A stretch of 5,348 bases of DNA, taken from assembly GCA_046765875.1 (NCBI GenBank), contig JBKPSJ010000184.1, positions 1 to 5,348 of the forward strand. The letters run 5' to 3'. The notes beneath the pieces are model-generated. The model saw nothing but the letters and a program-made list of their open reading frames with translations. It was not told the origin of the DNA and did no database searches. Positions 1 to 5,162 of the stretch are shown here, in pieces (positions within the stretch are counted from its first letter, which is position 1; every line of letters begins with the position of its first letter). Position numbers and translations under genes: made by a program. Source of the DNA: DASRHY01 sp046765875 (lineage in GTDB: Bacteria > Actinomycetota > Actinomycetes > Propionibacteriales > Kribbellaceae).

Positions 1-606
1 CACGTGGGCCTCCGGGAGCACGACGCCCAGCGCCGCGCCGACCGCCGTGAACAGGCCCTGGACGACCAGCACGACCAGCGCAGAGGCGGCCACGCCCCAG
101 CCGAGCGAGGCCGCGAACGCGATCGAGGTGAACCCGTCCAGCGTCGCCTTGAGGAACAACTGGTCCGCGCCGCGGCCGAGCCCGTCGGACAGGGCGCCGA
201 GTATGGTCAGCGGCCCGACGCAGAACACCATCGACGCCGACACGAAGCCCTCGACGAACCGGTCCCGGTCCTCGTGCAGCCGTCGCTCGCCGCCCAGCCG
301 GCGTTGCAACCAGCCGCCGAGCCCCTCCAGCCGATCCTCGATCCGCAGCAGCGAGCCGGTGATGCCGCCGATCAGCGCCGCGCCGAGGACGATCAGAACG
401 GGCGCGCTGGAGCCGACCCGGTCCGACAGCGAGTGGTCACGCACCGTCAGCGCCGACATGATGGCGATCAGCAGTGTCACAAGCCCGATCACATCGGTCA
501 CCAGGTCCCTGGTCCGGTCACGCAGACGGTGCCCGACGAGCACGCCGAGTGTCGCTCCGACCAGCACTGTTATGACATTCACGACGGTGCCGATGCCGAC
601 GAACAA
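1..606 (-). CDS. DUF554 family integral membrane protein, 3' end cut off by window edge
   Basis: The first 202 codons of a minus-strand gene are visible and remain open at base 1. The start is read as TTG at 606-604: an in-frame TGA lies just upstream (621-619), a GGAG sits 6 nt before the TTG, and the resulting N-terminus (MFVGIGTVVNVITVLVGATLG) fits the family, which begins with a hydrophobic helix carrying a GT-x-x-N motif. Hydrophobic segments lie near residues 2-24, 37-53, 68-86, 119-139, 158-182 and 184-198. The family-typical stretch FCVGPLTILGALSDG is at residues 128-142, followed by K-A-x-L-D-G-F-T-S-I at 153-162. DUF554 proteins (E. coli YqgA, B. subtilis YdfK) are polytopic inner-membrane proteins of unknown function, usually about 230-240 residues as I remember them, so roughly 30 residues are missing. 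It is transcribed divergently from the GNAT gene. Family is secure; no substrate can be assigned. Confidence 0.9.
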   Translation of the reverse strand, partial: MFVGIGTVVNVITVLVGATLGVLVGHRLRDRTRDLVTDVIGLVTLLIAIMSALTVRDHSLSDRVGSSAPVLIVLGAALIGGITGSLLRIEDRLEGLGGWLQRRLGGERRLHEDRDRFVEGFVSASMVFCVGPLTILGALSDGLGRGADQLFLKATLDGFTSIAFAASLGWGVAASALVVLVVQGLFTAVGAALGVVLPEAHV

Positions 607-612
607 CGGCCG

Positions 613-616
613 CTCC
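613..616 (-). promoter_or_regulatory. Shine-Dalgarno GGAG deciding the TTG start of the DUF554 gene
   Basis: Reading the minus strand, GGAG is followed by 6 nt and then TTG. The upstream in-frame TGA at 621-619 excludes any longer start, and the next candidate downstream (GTG for Val8 or Val9) would delete half of the first membrane helix. Confidence 0.6.
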
Positions 617-670
617 GTTCACACCTGGGTCATGGCCCAAAACTGCCGGTCAGATGGGGTCCGAGCCGCT

Positions 671-699
671 TTCACAACGAACCCTCCAAGCCCTACTGT
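671..699 (+). promoter_or_regulatory. Candidate SigA-type promoter for the GNAT gene
   Basis: A -35-like TTCACA (671-676, five of six matches to TTGACA) is separated by 17 bp from a -10-like TACTGT (694-699, fits TAnnnT). Transcription would begin near 705-707, giving a leader of about 65 nt before the GTG at 771. The site is in the divergent gap between the DUF554 and GNAT genes. No equally good minus-strand promoter was found in this gap; TTGTGA on the minus strand (677-672) lacks a fitting -10 box. Confidence 0.5.
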
Positions 700-722
700 T
701 TGCGCTGGGTGAGCATATCCAC

Positions 723-753
723 TCGACCCACCAGTTCCTCGGGGGTGGATCGA
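723..753 (+). promoter_or_regulatory. Inverted repeat in the GNAT leader, just before the ribosome binding site
   Basis: TCGACCCACC (723-732) and GGTGGATCGA (744-753) are complementary at 9 of 10 positions with an 11-nt loop. The right arm ends 2 nt before the AGGAG at 756. It could be a leader hairpin affecting translation or a DNA operator; the sequence does not decide between these. Confidence 0.35.
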
Positions 754-755
754 CC

Positions 756-764
756 AGGAGAGAG
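756..764 (+). promoter_or_regulatory. Purine-rich ribosome binding site for the GNAT gene
   Basis: AGGAGAGAG spans 756-764 and lies 6-10 nt before GTG 771. This site selects GTG 771 over the in-frame ATG at 654, which lies upstream of the candidate promoter. Confidence 0.65.
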
Positions 765-770
765 GCCATC

Positions 771-1385
771 GTGCTACCTGTCCTTGCGGTGCGCGACGCC
801 CAGCTCGAGGATGCCGACGTCCTCGTTCGGCTGTGGGGGCAGATGTCGGCCGGCATCGGCCAGTCCAGGCTTCTTGCCGCACCGAGTCCCGCGACCGCCC
901 GCGCGGCGATCGCCCGCTTGGCCGGCGAGCCGTCGGCGCGGTTGATCGTCGGCGAACTGGCCGGTGAGGTCTGTGCGCTGGCGTACCTGCGCCGGACCCC
1001 GATCAGCCCGCTGCACGACGAGGACACCGTCACCGTCGAGTACCTGCACGTCAACGACCAGGCCCGCCGGCACGGCGTCGGTCATGCGCTGATCGCCGAG
1101 GCGGCCGCCTGGGCCGAGGAGAAGGACAGCCAGCACGTCGCGGTGTTCGCGCCGGTCGGCGAGCGCGAGTCCAACCGTTTCCTGGCCCGGCTCGGGCTGG
1201 GTCAGGCCGGCATCGTGCGGTTCGCGAGCACGCACACCGTACGCCGCCGGCTCACCGCCGATCAGTCGCCGAATCTCCTTGCACTGCTGGCCGCACGGCG
1301 TACCGCACTGGCACGGCGGACGGCGCTGCTGCGCGCCCGGACTCCGGTCATCCCGCCGGCGGCGCCGGAATCAACTGGCACGTGA
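771..1385 (+). CDS. GNAT-family N-acetyltransferase with a basic C-terminal tail
   Basis: A 204-residue protein starting at GTG 771, which has a good Shine-Dalgarno. The acetyl-CoA-binding motif A is clear: a beta-strand (VTVEYLHVNDQAR, residues 87-99) leads into R-R-H-G-V-G-H-A (99-106) and the following helix, matching the family Q/R-x-x-G-x-G/A pyrophosphate loop. The N-terminal VRDAQLEDADVLVRLW (7-22) is the usual first strand and helix, and SNRFLARLGL (134-143) fits the motif-B region. GNAT enzymes transfer acetyl from acetyl-CoA to an amine; the acceptor cannot be inferred. After the domain, about residues 165-204 form a tail with tandem ARRTAL (175-180) and ARRTAL (181-186), then a Pro-rich end. 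The last 11-12 codons overlap the convergent thioesterase gene. Starting at ATG 654 would add 39 residues that look unrelated to the fold, so that start was rejected. Confidence 0.85.
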   Translation: MLPVLAVRDAQLEDADVLVRLWGQMSAGIGQSRLLAAPSPATARAAIARLAGEPSARLIVGELAGEVCALAYLRRTPISPLHDEDTVTVEYLHVNDQARRHGVGHALIAEAAAWAEEKDSQHVAVFAPVGERESNRFLARLGLGQAGIVRFASTHTVRRRLTADQSPNLLALLAARRTALARRTALLRARTPVIPPAAPESTGT

Positions 1386-1776
1386 GCCGGGCGGTGCAGA
1401 CCCGCCGGTCCCGGTCGTCGGTGATCACGATCTCGTAGCTGGTCGTCGTCCGGCCGAGATGGATCGCGGTGGCCACGCCGGTGACGTACCCGGACCTGAC
1501 CGCGCGGTGGTGGGTTGCGTTGATGTCGACGCCGACGGCGACCTTGCCCATCGTGGCGCCGTGCAACGTCGACCCGATCGAGCCGAGCGTCTCGGCCAGT
1601 ACGCAGGACGCGCCGCCGTGCAGCAGCCCGAACGGCTGGGTGTTGCCCTCGACCGGCATCCGGCCGACGAGCCGCTCCGGCGTCTCTGCCGCGACGATCT
1701 CGATCTTCATCGCGTCGAGCAGAGTCGCGGTCCGCATCATCGCCTCGACCGACGAGTAGTCCGGCTGATCAGTCAC
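1348..1776 (-). CDS. PaaI/YdiI-like hotdog-fold acyl-CoA thioesterase
   Basis: A 142-residue protein from GTG 1776 to TGA 1348. The central stretch QPFGLLHGGASCVLAETLGS (47-66) is the diagnostic segment of the PaaI/YdiI/EntH thioesterases: H53-G-G in the strand-to-helix turn and E62, the catalytic acid equivalent to Glu63 of E. coli YdiI (MenI). VGVDINATHHRAVRSGYVTG (81-100) and AIHLGRTTTSYEIVITDD (104-121) are the later strands. Such enzymes hydrolyse acyl- or aroyl-CoA thioesters (phenylacetyl-CoA derivatives for PaaI, DHNA-CoA for MenI) and act as homotetramers in the cytosol. The substrate here is unknown; resemblance is closest to the YdiI/EntH type, so a role in menaquinone synthesis or general CoA clearance is possible. 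GTG 1776 has a GGAG 9 nt upstream; an in-frame ATG at 1791 (+5 residues) abuts a GGAG with no usable spacing. It diverges from polA. Confidence 0.88.
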   Translation of the reverse strand: MTDQPDYSSVEAMMRTATLLDAMKIEIVAAETPERLVGRMPVEGNTQPFGLLHGGASCVLAETLGSIGSTLHGATMGKVAVGVDINATHHRAVRSGYVTGVATAIHLGRTTTSYEIVITDDRDRRVCTARLTCQLIPAPPAG

Positions 1777-1785
1777 GCGCGCGCT

Positions 1786-1789
1786 CTCC
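1786..1789 (-). promoter_or_regulatory. Shine-Dalgarno GGAG deciding the GTG start of the thioesterase
   Basis: On the minus strand GGAG is followed by 9 nt and then GTG (1776-1774). The alternative ATG at 1791-1789 overlaps this GGAG, and its own upstream GGAG touches the start codon, so GTG is preferred. Confidence 0.5.
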
Positions 1790-1829
1790 ATCTCCAGCAA
1801 GTTGCCCGGGGCAGAACTGTCTCCATCGC

Positions 1830-1839
1830 AGACTAGAGT
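1830..1839. promoter_or_regulatory. Overlapping divergent -10 boxes for the thioesterase gene and polA
   Basis: The 10 bases AGACTAGAGT contain TAGAGT on the plus strand (1834-1839) and TAGTCT on the minus strand (1835-1830); both fit the TAnnnT -10 pattern and share the TA at 1834-1835. They lie inside the near-palindrome GACTAGAGTC (1831-1840; only the centre pair is unpaired). Plus-strand initiation about 7 nt downstream falls on the GTG at 1847. Minus-strand initiation would fall near 1823, leaving a 45-50 nt leader with a Shine-Dalgarno for the thioesterase. No convincing -35 box is visible on either strand, which is common for actinobacterial promoters. Confidence 0.5.
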
Positions 1840-1846
1840 CAGCGTC

Positions 1847-4561
1847 GTGGCTGCATCTATGAGCTCCGACACGAAGACGACCGACACCAGACCCAGGCTT
1901 CTGTTGCTGGACGGGCATTCGCTGGCGTACCGGGCGTTCTTCTCGCACCCGGTGGAGAACTTCTCCACCACCACCGGGCAGCCGACCAACGCGGTATACG
2001 GCTTCACGTCGATGCTGATCAACATGCTGCGCGACGAGAAGCCGACGCATGCCGTGGTCGCCTTCGACGTGTCCCGCAAGACGTTCCGGCTGGAGGCCTA
2101 CTCGGAGTACAAGGCGAACAGGTCGAAGACGCCGAGCGAGTTCAGCAGCCAGATGTCGCTGGTCAAGGAGGTGCTCGATGCGCTGCGGATCCCGACCGTC
2201 GAGGTGGACGGGTTCGAGGCCGACGACATCATCGCCACGCTGGCCACGCAGGCCGCCGAGCAGGGCTTCGAGGTGCTGATCAGCACCGGCGACCGCGACA
2301 CCTTCCAGCTCGTCACCGACGACGTCACGATCCTGTACCCGAAGCGCGGCGTCTCCGAGATCATGCGGATGGACCCGGCCGCGGTCGAGGACCGGTACGG
2401 GATCCCGCCGCGGCTGTACCCGGACCTGGCCGCACTGGTCGGCGAGGACAGCGACAACCTTCCCGGCGTACCGGGCGTCGGGCCGAAGACGGCGGCCAAG
2501 TGGCTGGTCCAGTTCGGCTCGCTCAACGACGTCGTCGACCGGGTCAACGAGATCAAGGGCAAGGCCGGCGACAGCCTGCGCGAGCACCTGGCCGACGTGA
2601 TCCGCAACCGGCAGATCAACGAACTGGTCCGCGACGTCCAGCTCGACATCACCGTCGACGACCTGGCCCGGCATCCGTGGGACCGCGAGAAGGTGCACAC
2701 CGTCTTCGACGGGCTGGAGTTCCGGGTGCTGCGTGAGCGGCTGGTGGCCGAGCACGGCGACTCGTACGACGAGGACATCGAGGAGGGCTTCGACCTGGCC
2801 GGCGCGCAGCTCGCGCCGGGCGAGCTGGCCGGCTGGCTGAAGGAGCACGTCGACACCGGCGACCGGACCGGTGTGGCCGTCCAGGGCAGCTGGGGCCGCG
2901 GGACCGGCCAGGTGACCGGGATCGCGCTGGCGACCGGCTCGGGCGCGGCCGCGTGGTTCGACCCGGAGCGGCTGACCCCGGAGGACGAGGCGGCCTGGGC
3001 GGCGTGGCTGGCCGACCCGGACCGGCCGAAGGCGCTGCACGATGCGAAGGGGCCGCTGCTGGCGTTCCTCGAGCGCGGCTGGCAGCTGGCCGGGCTGACC
3101 TCGGACACCCAGTTGAGCGCGTATTTGGTGCGGCCGGACCAGCGAGCGTATGACCTGGCCGACCTGACCGTTCGGTACTTGAGGCGCGAACTGCGCGCCG
3201 AGGAAGAGGAGGGCGACGGCCAGCTCAGCTTCGACGACATCGACGGCGGTGCCGCGGCTGAGTCGACGATGCTGCGGGCTCGGGCGGTGGCCGACCTGGC
3301 CGACACTCTCGACACCGAGGTGGACAAGCAGGCGGGCGCGAAGCTGCTGGCCGACGTCGAGCTGCCGCTGATCCACGTCATCGCCAAGATGGAGCGCGAC
3401 GGTATCGCGATCGACCGGGCCTGGCTGGAGACGCTGGAGGAGCGGTTCGCCACCGGCGTACGGGACGCGGCCAGCGCGGCGTACGCGGTGATCGGCAAGG
3501 AGATCAACCTCGGCTCGCCCAAGCAGCTCCAGGTGGTGTTGTTCGACGAGCTCGACATGCCGAAGACGAAGCGCACCAAGACCGGCTACACCACCGACGC
3601 GGAGTCGCTGCAGTCGCTGTTCGAGAAGACCGAGCACCCGTTCCTGGCGCACCTGCTCGCGCACCGCGACGCCAGCCGGCTGCGGCAGACCGTCGAGGGC
3701 CTACTCAAGACGATCAGCAAGGACGGCCGGATCCACACCACGTTCAACCAGACGATCGCGGCGACCGGCCGGCTCAGCTCGACCGATCCGAACCTGCAAA
3801 ACATCCCGATCCGGACCGAGGAGGGCCGCCGGATCCGGCAGGCGTTCATCGTCGGCGAGGGCAACGAGTCGCTGATGAGCACCGACTACAGCCAGATCGA
3901 GATGCGGATCATGGCGCACATGTCGGCCGACGAGGGCCTGATCGAGGCGTTCCACTCCGGGCAGGACTTTCACTCGATCACCGCATCACGGGTCTTCTCG
4001 GTCGACCCGTCCGAGGTCACGCCGGCACAGCGGGCCAAGATCAAGGCGATGAACTACGGCCTGGCGTACGGGTTGTCCGCGTACGGGCTGAGCCAGCAGC
4101 TCCGGATCGGCGTCGACGAGGCGCGTGAGCTGATGGACGAGTACTTCGAGCGGTTCGGCGGGGTGCGCGACTACCTGCACAGCATCGTCGACGAGGCGCG
4201 CAAGGCGGGGTACACCTCGACCATCCTGGGCCGCCGCCGGTACCTGCCGGACCTGACCAGCGACAATCGCCAGCGCCGCGAGGGAGCCGAGCGGATGGCG
4301 CTCAACGCGCCGATCCAGGGCTCCGCGGCGGACGTGATCAAGATGGCGATGCTCAAGATCGACGGGTCGCTGCACGAATCCAAGCTGAAGTCGCGGATGC
4401 TCCTGCAGGTGCACGACGAGCTCGTGTTCGAGATCGCGCCGGGGGAGCGGGATGCGCTCGAGGAACTGGTCCGCCGCGACATGGGTGCAGCGGTCGAAAT
4501 GACCGTCCCGCTCGACGTCTCCGTCGGCGTCGGCCACACCTGGCACGAAGCCGCCCACTAG
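1847..4561 (+). CDS. polA: DNA polymerase I (5'-nuclease and polymerase; degenerate proofreading domain)
   Basis: A 904-residue Pol I that fills gaps and removes RNA primers in lagging-strand synthesis and excision repair. The 5'-nuclease domain (about 15-300) has LLLDGHS (D22), FEADD (D126, D127), TGDRD (D149, D151) and GEDSDNLPGVPGVGPKTAAKW from about 199. The 3'-5' exonuclease-like domain (about 320-500) lacks its metal-binding acids: the Exo I region reads AVQGSW (344-349), and Exo II reads LHDAKG (397-402), Gly at the usual Asp. The polymerase domain (about 500-904) has TGRLSSTDPNLQNIPIRT, motif A STDYSQIEMR (D680), the O-helix R729-x3-K733-x3-Y737-x3-Y741, and motif C QVHDELVFE (H856, D857, E858). 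Position 737 is Tyr where E. coli has Phe762. GTG 1847 is preferred because it sits 7 nt after a -10 box with no Shine-Dalgarno, as in leaderless genes; ATG 1859 (900 residues) is the alternative. Length agrees with the mycobacterial enzyme as I recall it. Confidence 0.97.
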   Translation: MAASMSSDTKTTDTRPRLLLLDGHSLAYRAFFSHPVENFSTTTGQPTNAVYGFTSMLINMLRDEKPTHAVVAFDVSRKTFRLEAYSEYKANRSKTPSEFSSQMSLVKEVLDALRIPTVEVDGFEADDIIATLATQAAEQGFEVLISTGDRDTFQLVTDDVTILYPKRGVSEIMRMDPAAVEDRYGIPPRLYPDLAALVGEDSDNLPGVPGVGPKTAAKWLVQFGSLNDVVDRVNEIKGKAGDSLREHLADVIRNRQINELVRDVQLDITVDDLARHPWDREKVHTVFDGLEFRVLRERLVAEHGDSYDEDIEEGFDLAGAQLAPGELAGWLKEHVDTGDRTGVAVQGSWGRGTGQVTGIALATGSGAAAWFDPERLTPEDEAAWAAWLADPDRPKALHDAKGPLLAFLERGWQLAGLTSDTQLSAYLVRPDQRAYDLADLTVRYLRRELRAEEEEGDGQLSFDDIDGGAAAESTMLRARAVADLADTLDTEVDKQAGAKLLADVELPLIHVIAKMERDGIAIDRAWLETLEERFATGVRDAASAAYAVIGKEINLGSPKQLQVVLFDELDMPKTKRTKTGYTTDAESLQSLFEKTEHPFLAHLLAHRDASRLRQTVEGLLKTISKDGRIHTTFNQTIAATGRLSSTDPNLQNIPIRTEEGRRIRQAFIVGEGNESLMSTDYSQIEMRIMAHMSADEGLIEAFHSGQDFHSITASRVFSVDPSEVTPAQRAKIKAMNYGLAYGLSAYGLSQQLRIGVDEARELMDEYFERFGGVRDYLHSIVDEARKAGYTSTILGRRRYLPDLTSDNRQRREGAERMALNAPIQGSAADVIKMAMLKIDGSLHESKLKSRMLLQVHDELVFEIAPGERDALEELVRRDMGAAVEMTVPLDVSVGVGHTWHEAAH

Positions 4562-4606
4562 GTCCCGCCCGGTGGCCGCCCCGAACCGGCCGTTCCGCTG
4601 AGACCT
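4560..4606 (+). terminator. Possible nested hairpin directly after polA
   Basis: AGGTC (4560-4564, starting inside the TAG stop) pairs with GACCT (4602-4606), and GGCCG (4574-4578) pairs with CGGCC (4587-4591) around an 8-nt loop. Both stems are only 5 bp and there is no T-run, so this is a weak candidate. Confidence 0.25.
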
Positions 4607-4684
4607 GGTCCGGCGCGACGAACTCGGTTTGCTACTCGACGGCCCCTAGCACCCCCGACCCGGAGTCCACACCCCGCACGCAAG

Positions 4685-4852
4685 CATGCCAACCCCCGCC
4701 CAGGGTGCGAACCCCCGCGCGGAGTGCGAACCCCGGCGCGGTGTGGCGAATCCCTATGCGTCCCGCCGAACCCCGGTGCGGTGTTGCGTACGCCGGTGCG
4801 GTGTGGCGAACCTGGTGCGGCACGGGTGCGGCGCTGCGAACGCTCGGTCCGG
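4685..4852 (+). repeat. Degenerate 19-20 bp tandem repeat, cluster A (about 8 units)
   Basis: Units share the core GCGAACCCCGGTGCGG with decay. The core pentamer GCGAA or a one-base variant begins at 4707, 4726, 4746, 4766 (CCGAA), 4786 (GCGTA), 4806 and 4836, with a weaker first copy near 4687 (GCCAA). Spacing is 19 bp, then 20 bp for four steps, then a disturbed 30-bp step. The best two copies are 4705-4723 and 4724-4742. Period and decay argue against coding and against CRISPR. Confidence 0.75.
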
Positions 4853-4864
4853 ACAGCCCGGAAA

Positions 4865-4908
4865 ACGCCGTTCCACCGGCACTTGTCGTGGCTCAGCACC
4901 CCATTCCA
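4865..4908 (-). repeat. Pair of related 11-mers (TGGAAYGGSGT) 33 bp apart
   Basis: On the minus strand TGGAATGGGGT (4908-4898) and TGGAACGGCGT (4875-4865) match at 9 of 11 positions with a period of 33 bp. They fill the gap between repeat clusters A and B and are unrelated to the GCGAACCCC unit. Two copies are too few to be sure this is not chance. Confidence 0.35.
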
Positions 4909-4983
4909 GGGTTCGCACCCCCGCACACAGATGTGCGAACCCCGGACCGGGGTGCGAACCCCGATGCCGGGTGCGAGGTGTGA
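4909..4983 (+). repeat. GCGAACCCC repeat, cluster B: one inverted and three direct units
   Basis: Direct units begin with GTGCGA at 4933, 4952 and 4971, exactly 19 bp apart; the third is decayed after GTGCGA. An inverted unit, GGGTTCGCACCC, is at 4909-4920. Its first ten bases pair perfectly with 4933-4942 (14-nt loop), and the full 12-mer is the exact complement of the cluster A unit at 4703-4714. The copy at 4949-4962 reads GGGGT-GCGA-ACCCC, a 5-bp stem closed by a GNRA-type tetraloop. Confidence 0.7.
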
Positions 4984-5000
4984 GCTGGTGTGGAGCGCAG

Positions 5001-5033
5001 GGGTCTGAGTTCTCGTCAAACGCCCGCAGACCC
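5001..5033. other. Small inverted repeat, 7-bp arms
   Basis: GGGTCTG (5001-5007) and CAGACCC (5027-5033) are perfectly complementary with a 19-nt loop. It lies between the GCGAACCCC repeats and the large hairpin. It may contribute to termination; on its own it could be chance. Confidence 0.3.
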
Positions 5034-5057
5034 GGACCGAACATGGATCCGACTCCG

Positions 5058-5119
5058 TGAACAGGCTGTGGTGGCGTTGAACACGTCATGCACTGTCCAA
5101 CGCCACCACAGCCTGTCCA
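5058..5119 (-). terminator. Large hairpin, 26-position stem and 10-nt loop, candidate terminator or structured RNA
   Basis: Arms 5058-5083 and 5094-5119 pair at 24 of 26 positions, with a perfect 19-bp core (5061-5079 with 5098-5116). The two mismatches are A-C in a plus-strand transcript but become U-G wobbles in a minus-strand transcript, so the minus-strand RNA forms an uninterrupted stem with a 10-nt loop. The hairpin begins 58 nt past the stop of the minus-strand membrane gene and about 500 nt past polA. There is no T-run on either side, so factor-independent termination is uncertain; a mobile REP-like palindrome is the other reading. Confidence 0.55.
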
Positions 5120-5123
5120 ACGC
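5093..5123 (-). repeat. Two GCGTTGGACAG direct repeats, 20-bp period
   Basis: On the minus strand GCGTTGGACAG occurs at 5123-5113 and 5103-5093, exactly 20 bp apart. A third copy with one or two changes (GCGTTGAACAC) lies in the opposite orientation at 5074-5084. The right arm of the large hairpin is built from the two direct copies, suggesting it arose by duplication and inversion of a 20-bp unit. Confidence 0.55.
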
Positions 5124-5129
5124 ATCACG

Positions 5130-5162
5130 ACCTCGTGCAAGGCCGGCGGACCGATCCGAGGT
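5130..5162 (-). terminator. Possible terminator after the right-hand membrane gene
   Basis: ACCTCG (5130-5135) and CGAGGT (5157-5162) form a 6-bp stem with a 21-nt loop, starting about 14 nt past the minus-strand stop at 5177. No T-run follows. Position is right for a terminator, but the stem is short. Confidence 0.3.

Noticed and set aside
654..770. ATG 654 as start of the GNAT gene
   Set aside because: It lies upstream of the candidate promoter, has no ribosome binding site, and adds residues outside the fold; GTG 771 has a strong Shine-Dalgarno.
4..945. Long open frames on the plus strand across the left end
   Set aside because: They lie antisense to the DUF554 gene, give Arg/Gln/Asp/Pro-rich peptides with no fold, and arise from GC-rich codon bias.
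1802..1846. TTG 1802 as the polA start (919 residues)
   Set aside because: It would place the -10 box inside the coding sequence, and the extra residues are not Pol I-like.
1769..3664. 631-residue open frame on the minus strand inside polA
   Set aside because: Low-complexity Arg/Leu/Val/Gln sequence antisense to a gene with all Pol I motifs; a codon-bias shadow.
4909..4942. tRNA-like or attachment-site reading of GGGTTCGCACCC
   Set aside because: It resembles a T-arm only locally; no acceptor stem, D-arm or anticodon arm could be built, and no integrase is nearby.
4685..4983. CRISPR array
   Set aside because: Units of 19-20 bp are directly abutting, degenerate and without unique spacers, and no cas gene is present.
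4685..4983. Plasmid-type iteron origin
   Set aside because: There is no replication initiator gene and no AT-rich stretch nearby, and the flanking genes look chromosomal.
4558..5140. Several open frames on both strands in the repeat region as small proteins
   Set aside because: Translations are Cys/Arg/Pro-rich repeats of the DNA motif, the unit length is not a multiple of three, and no ribosome binding site is evident.
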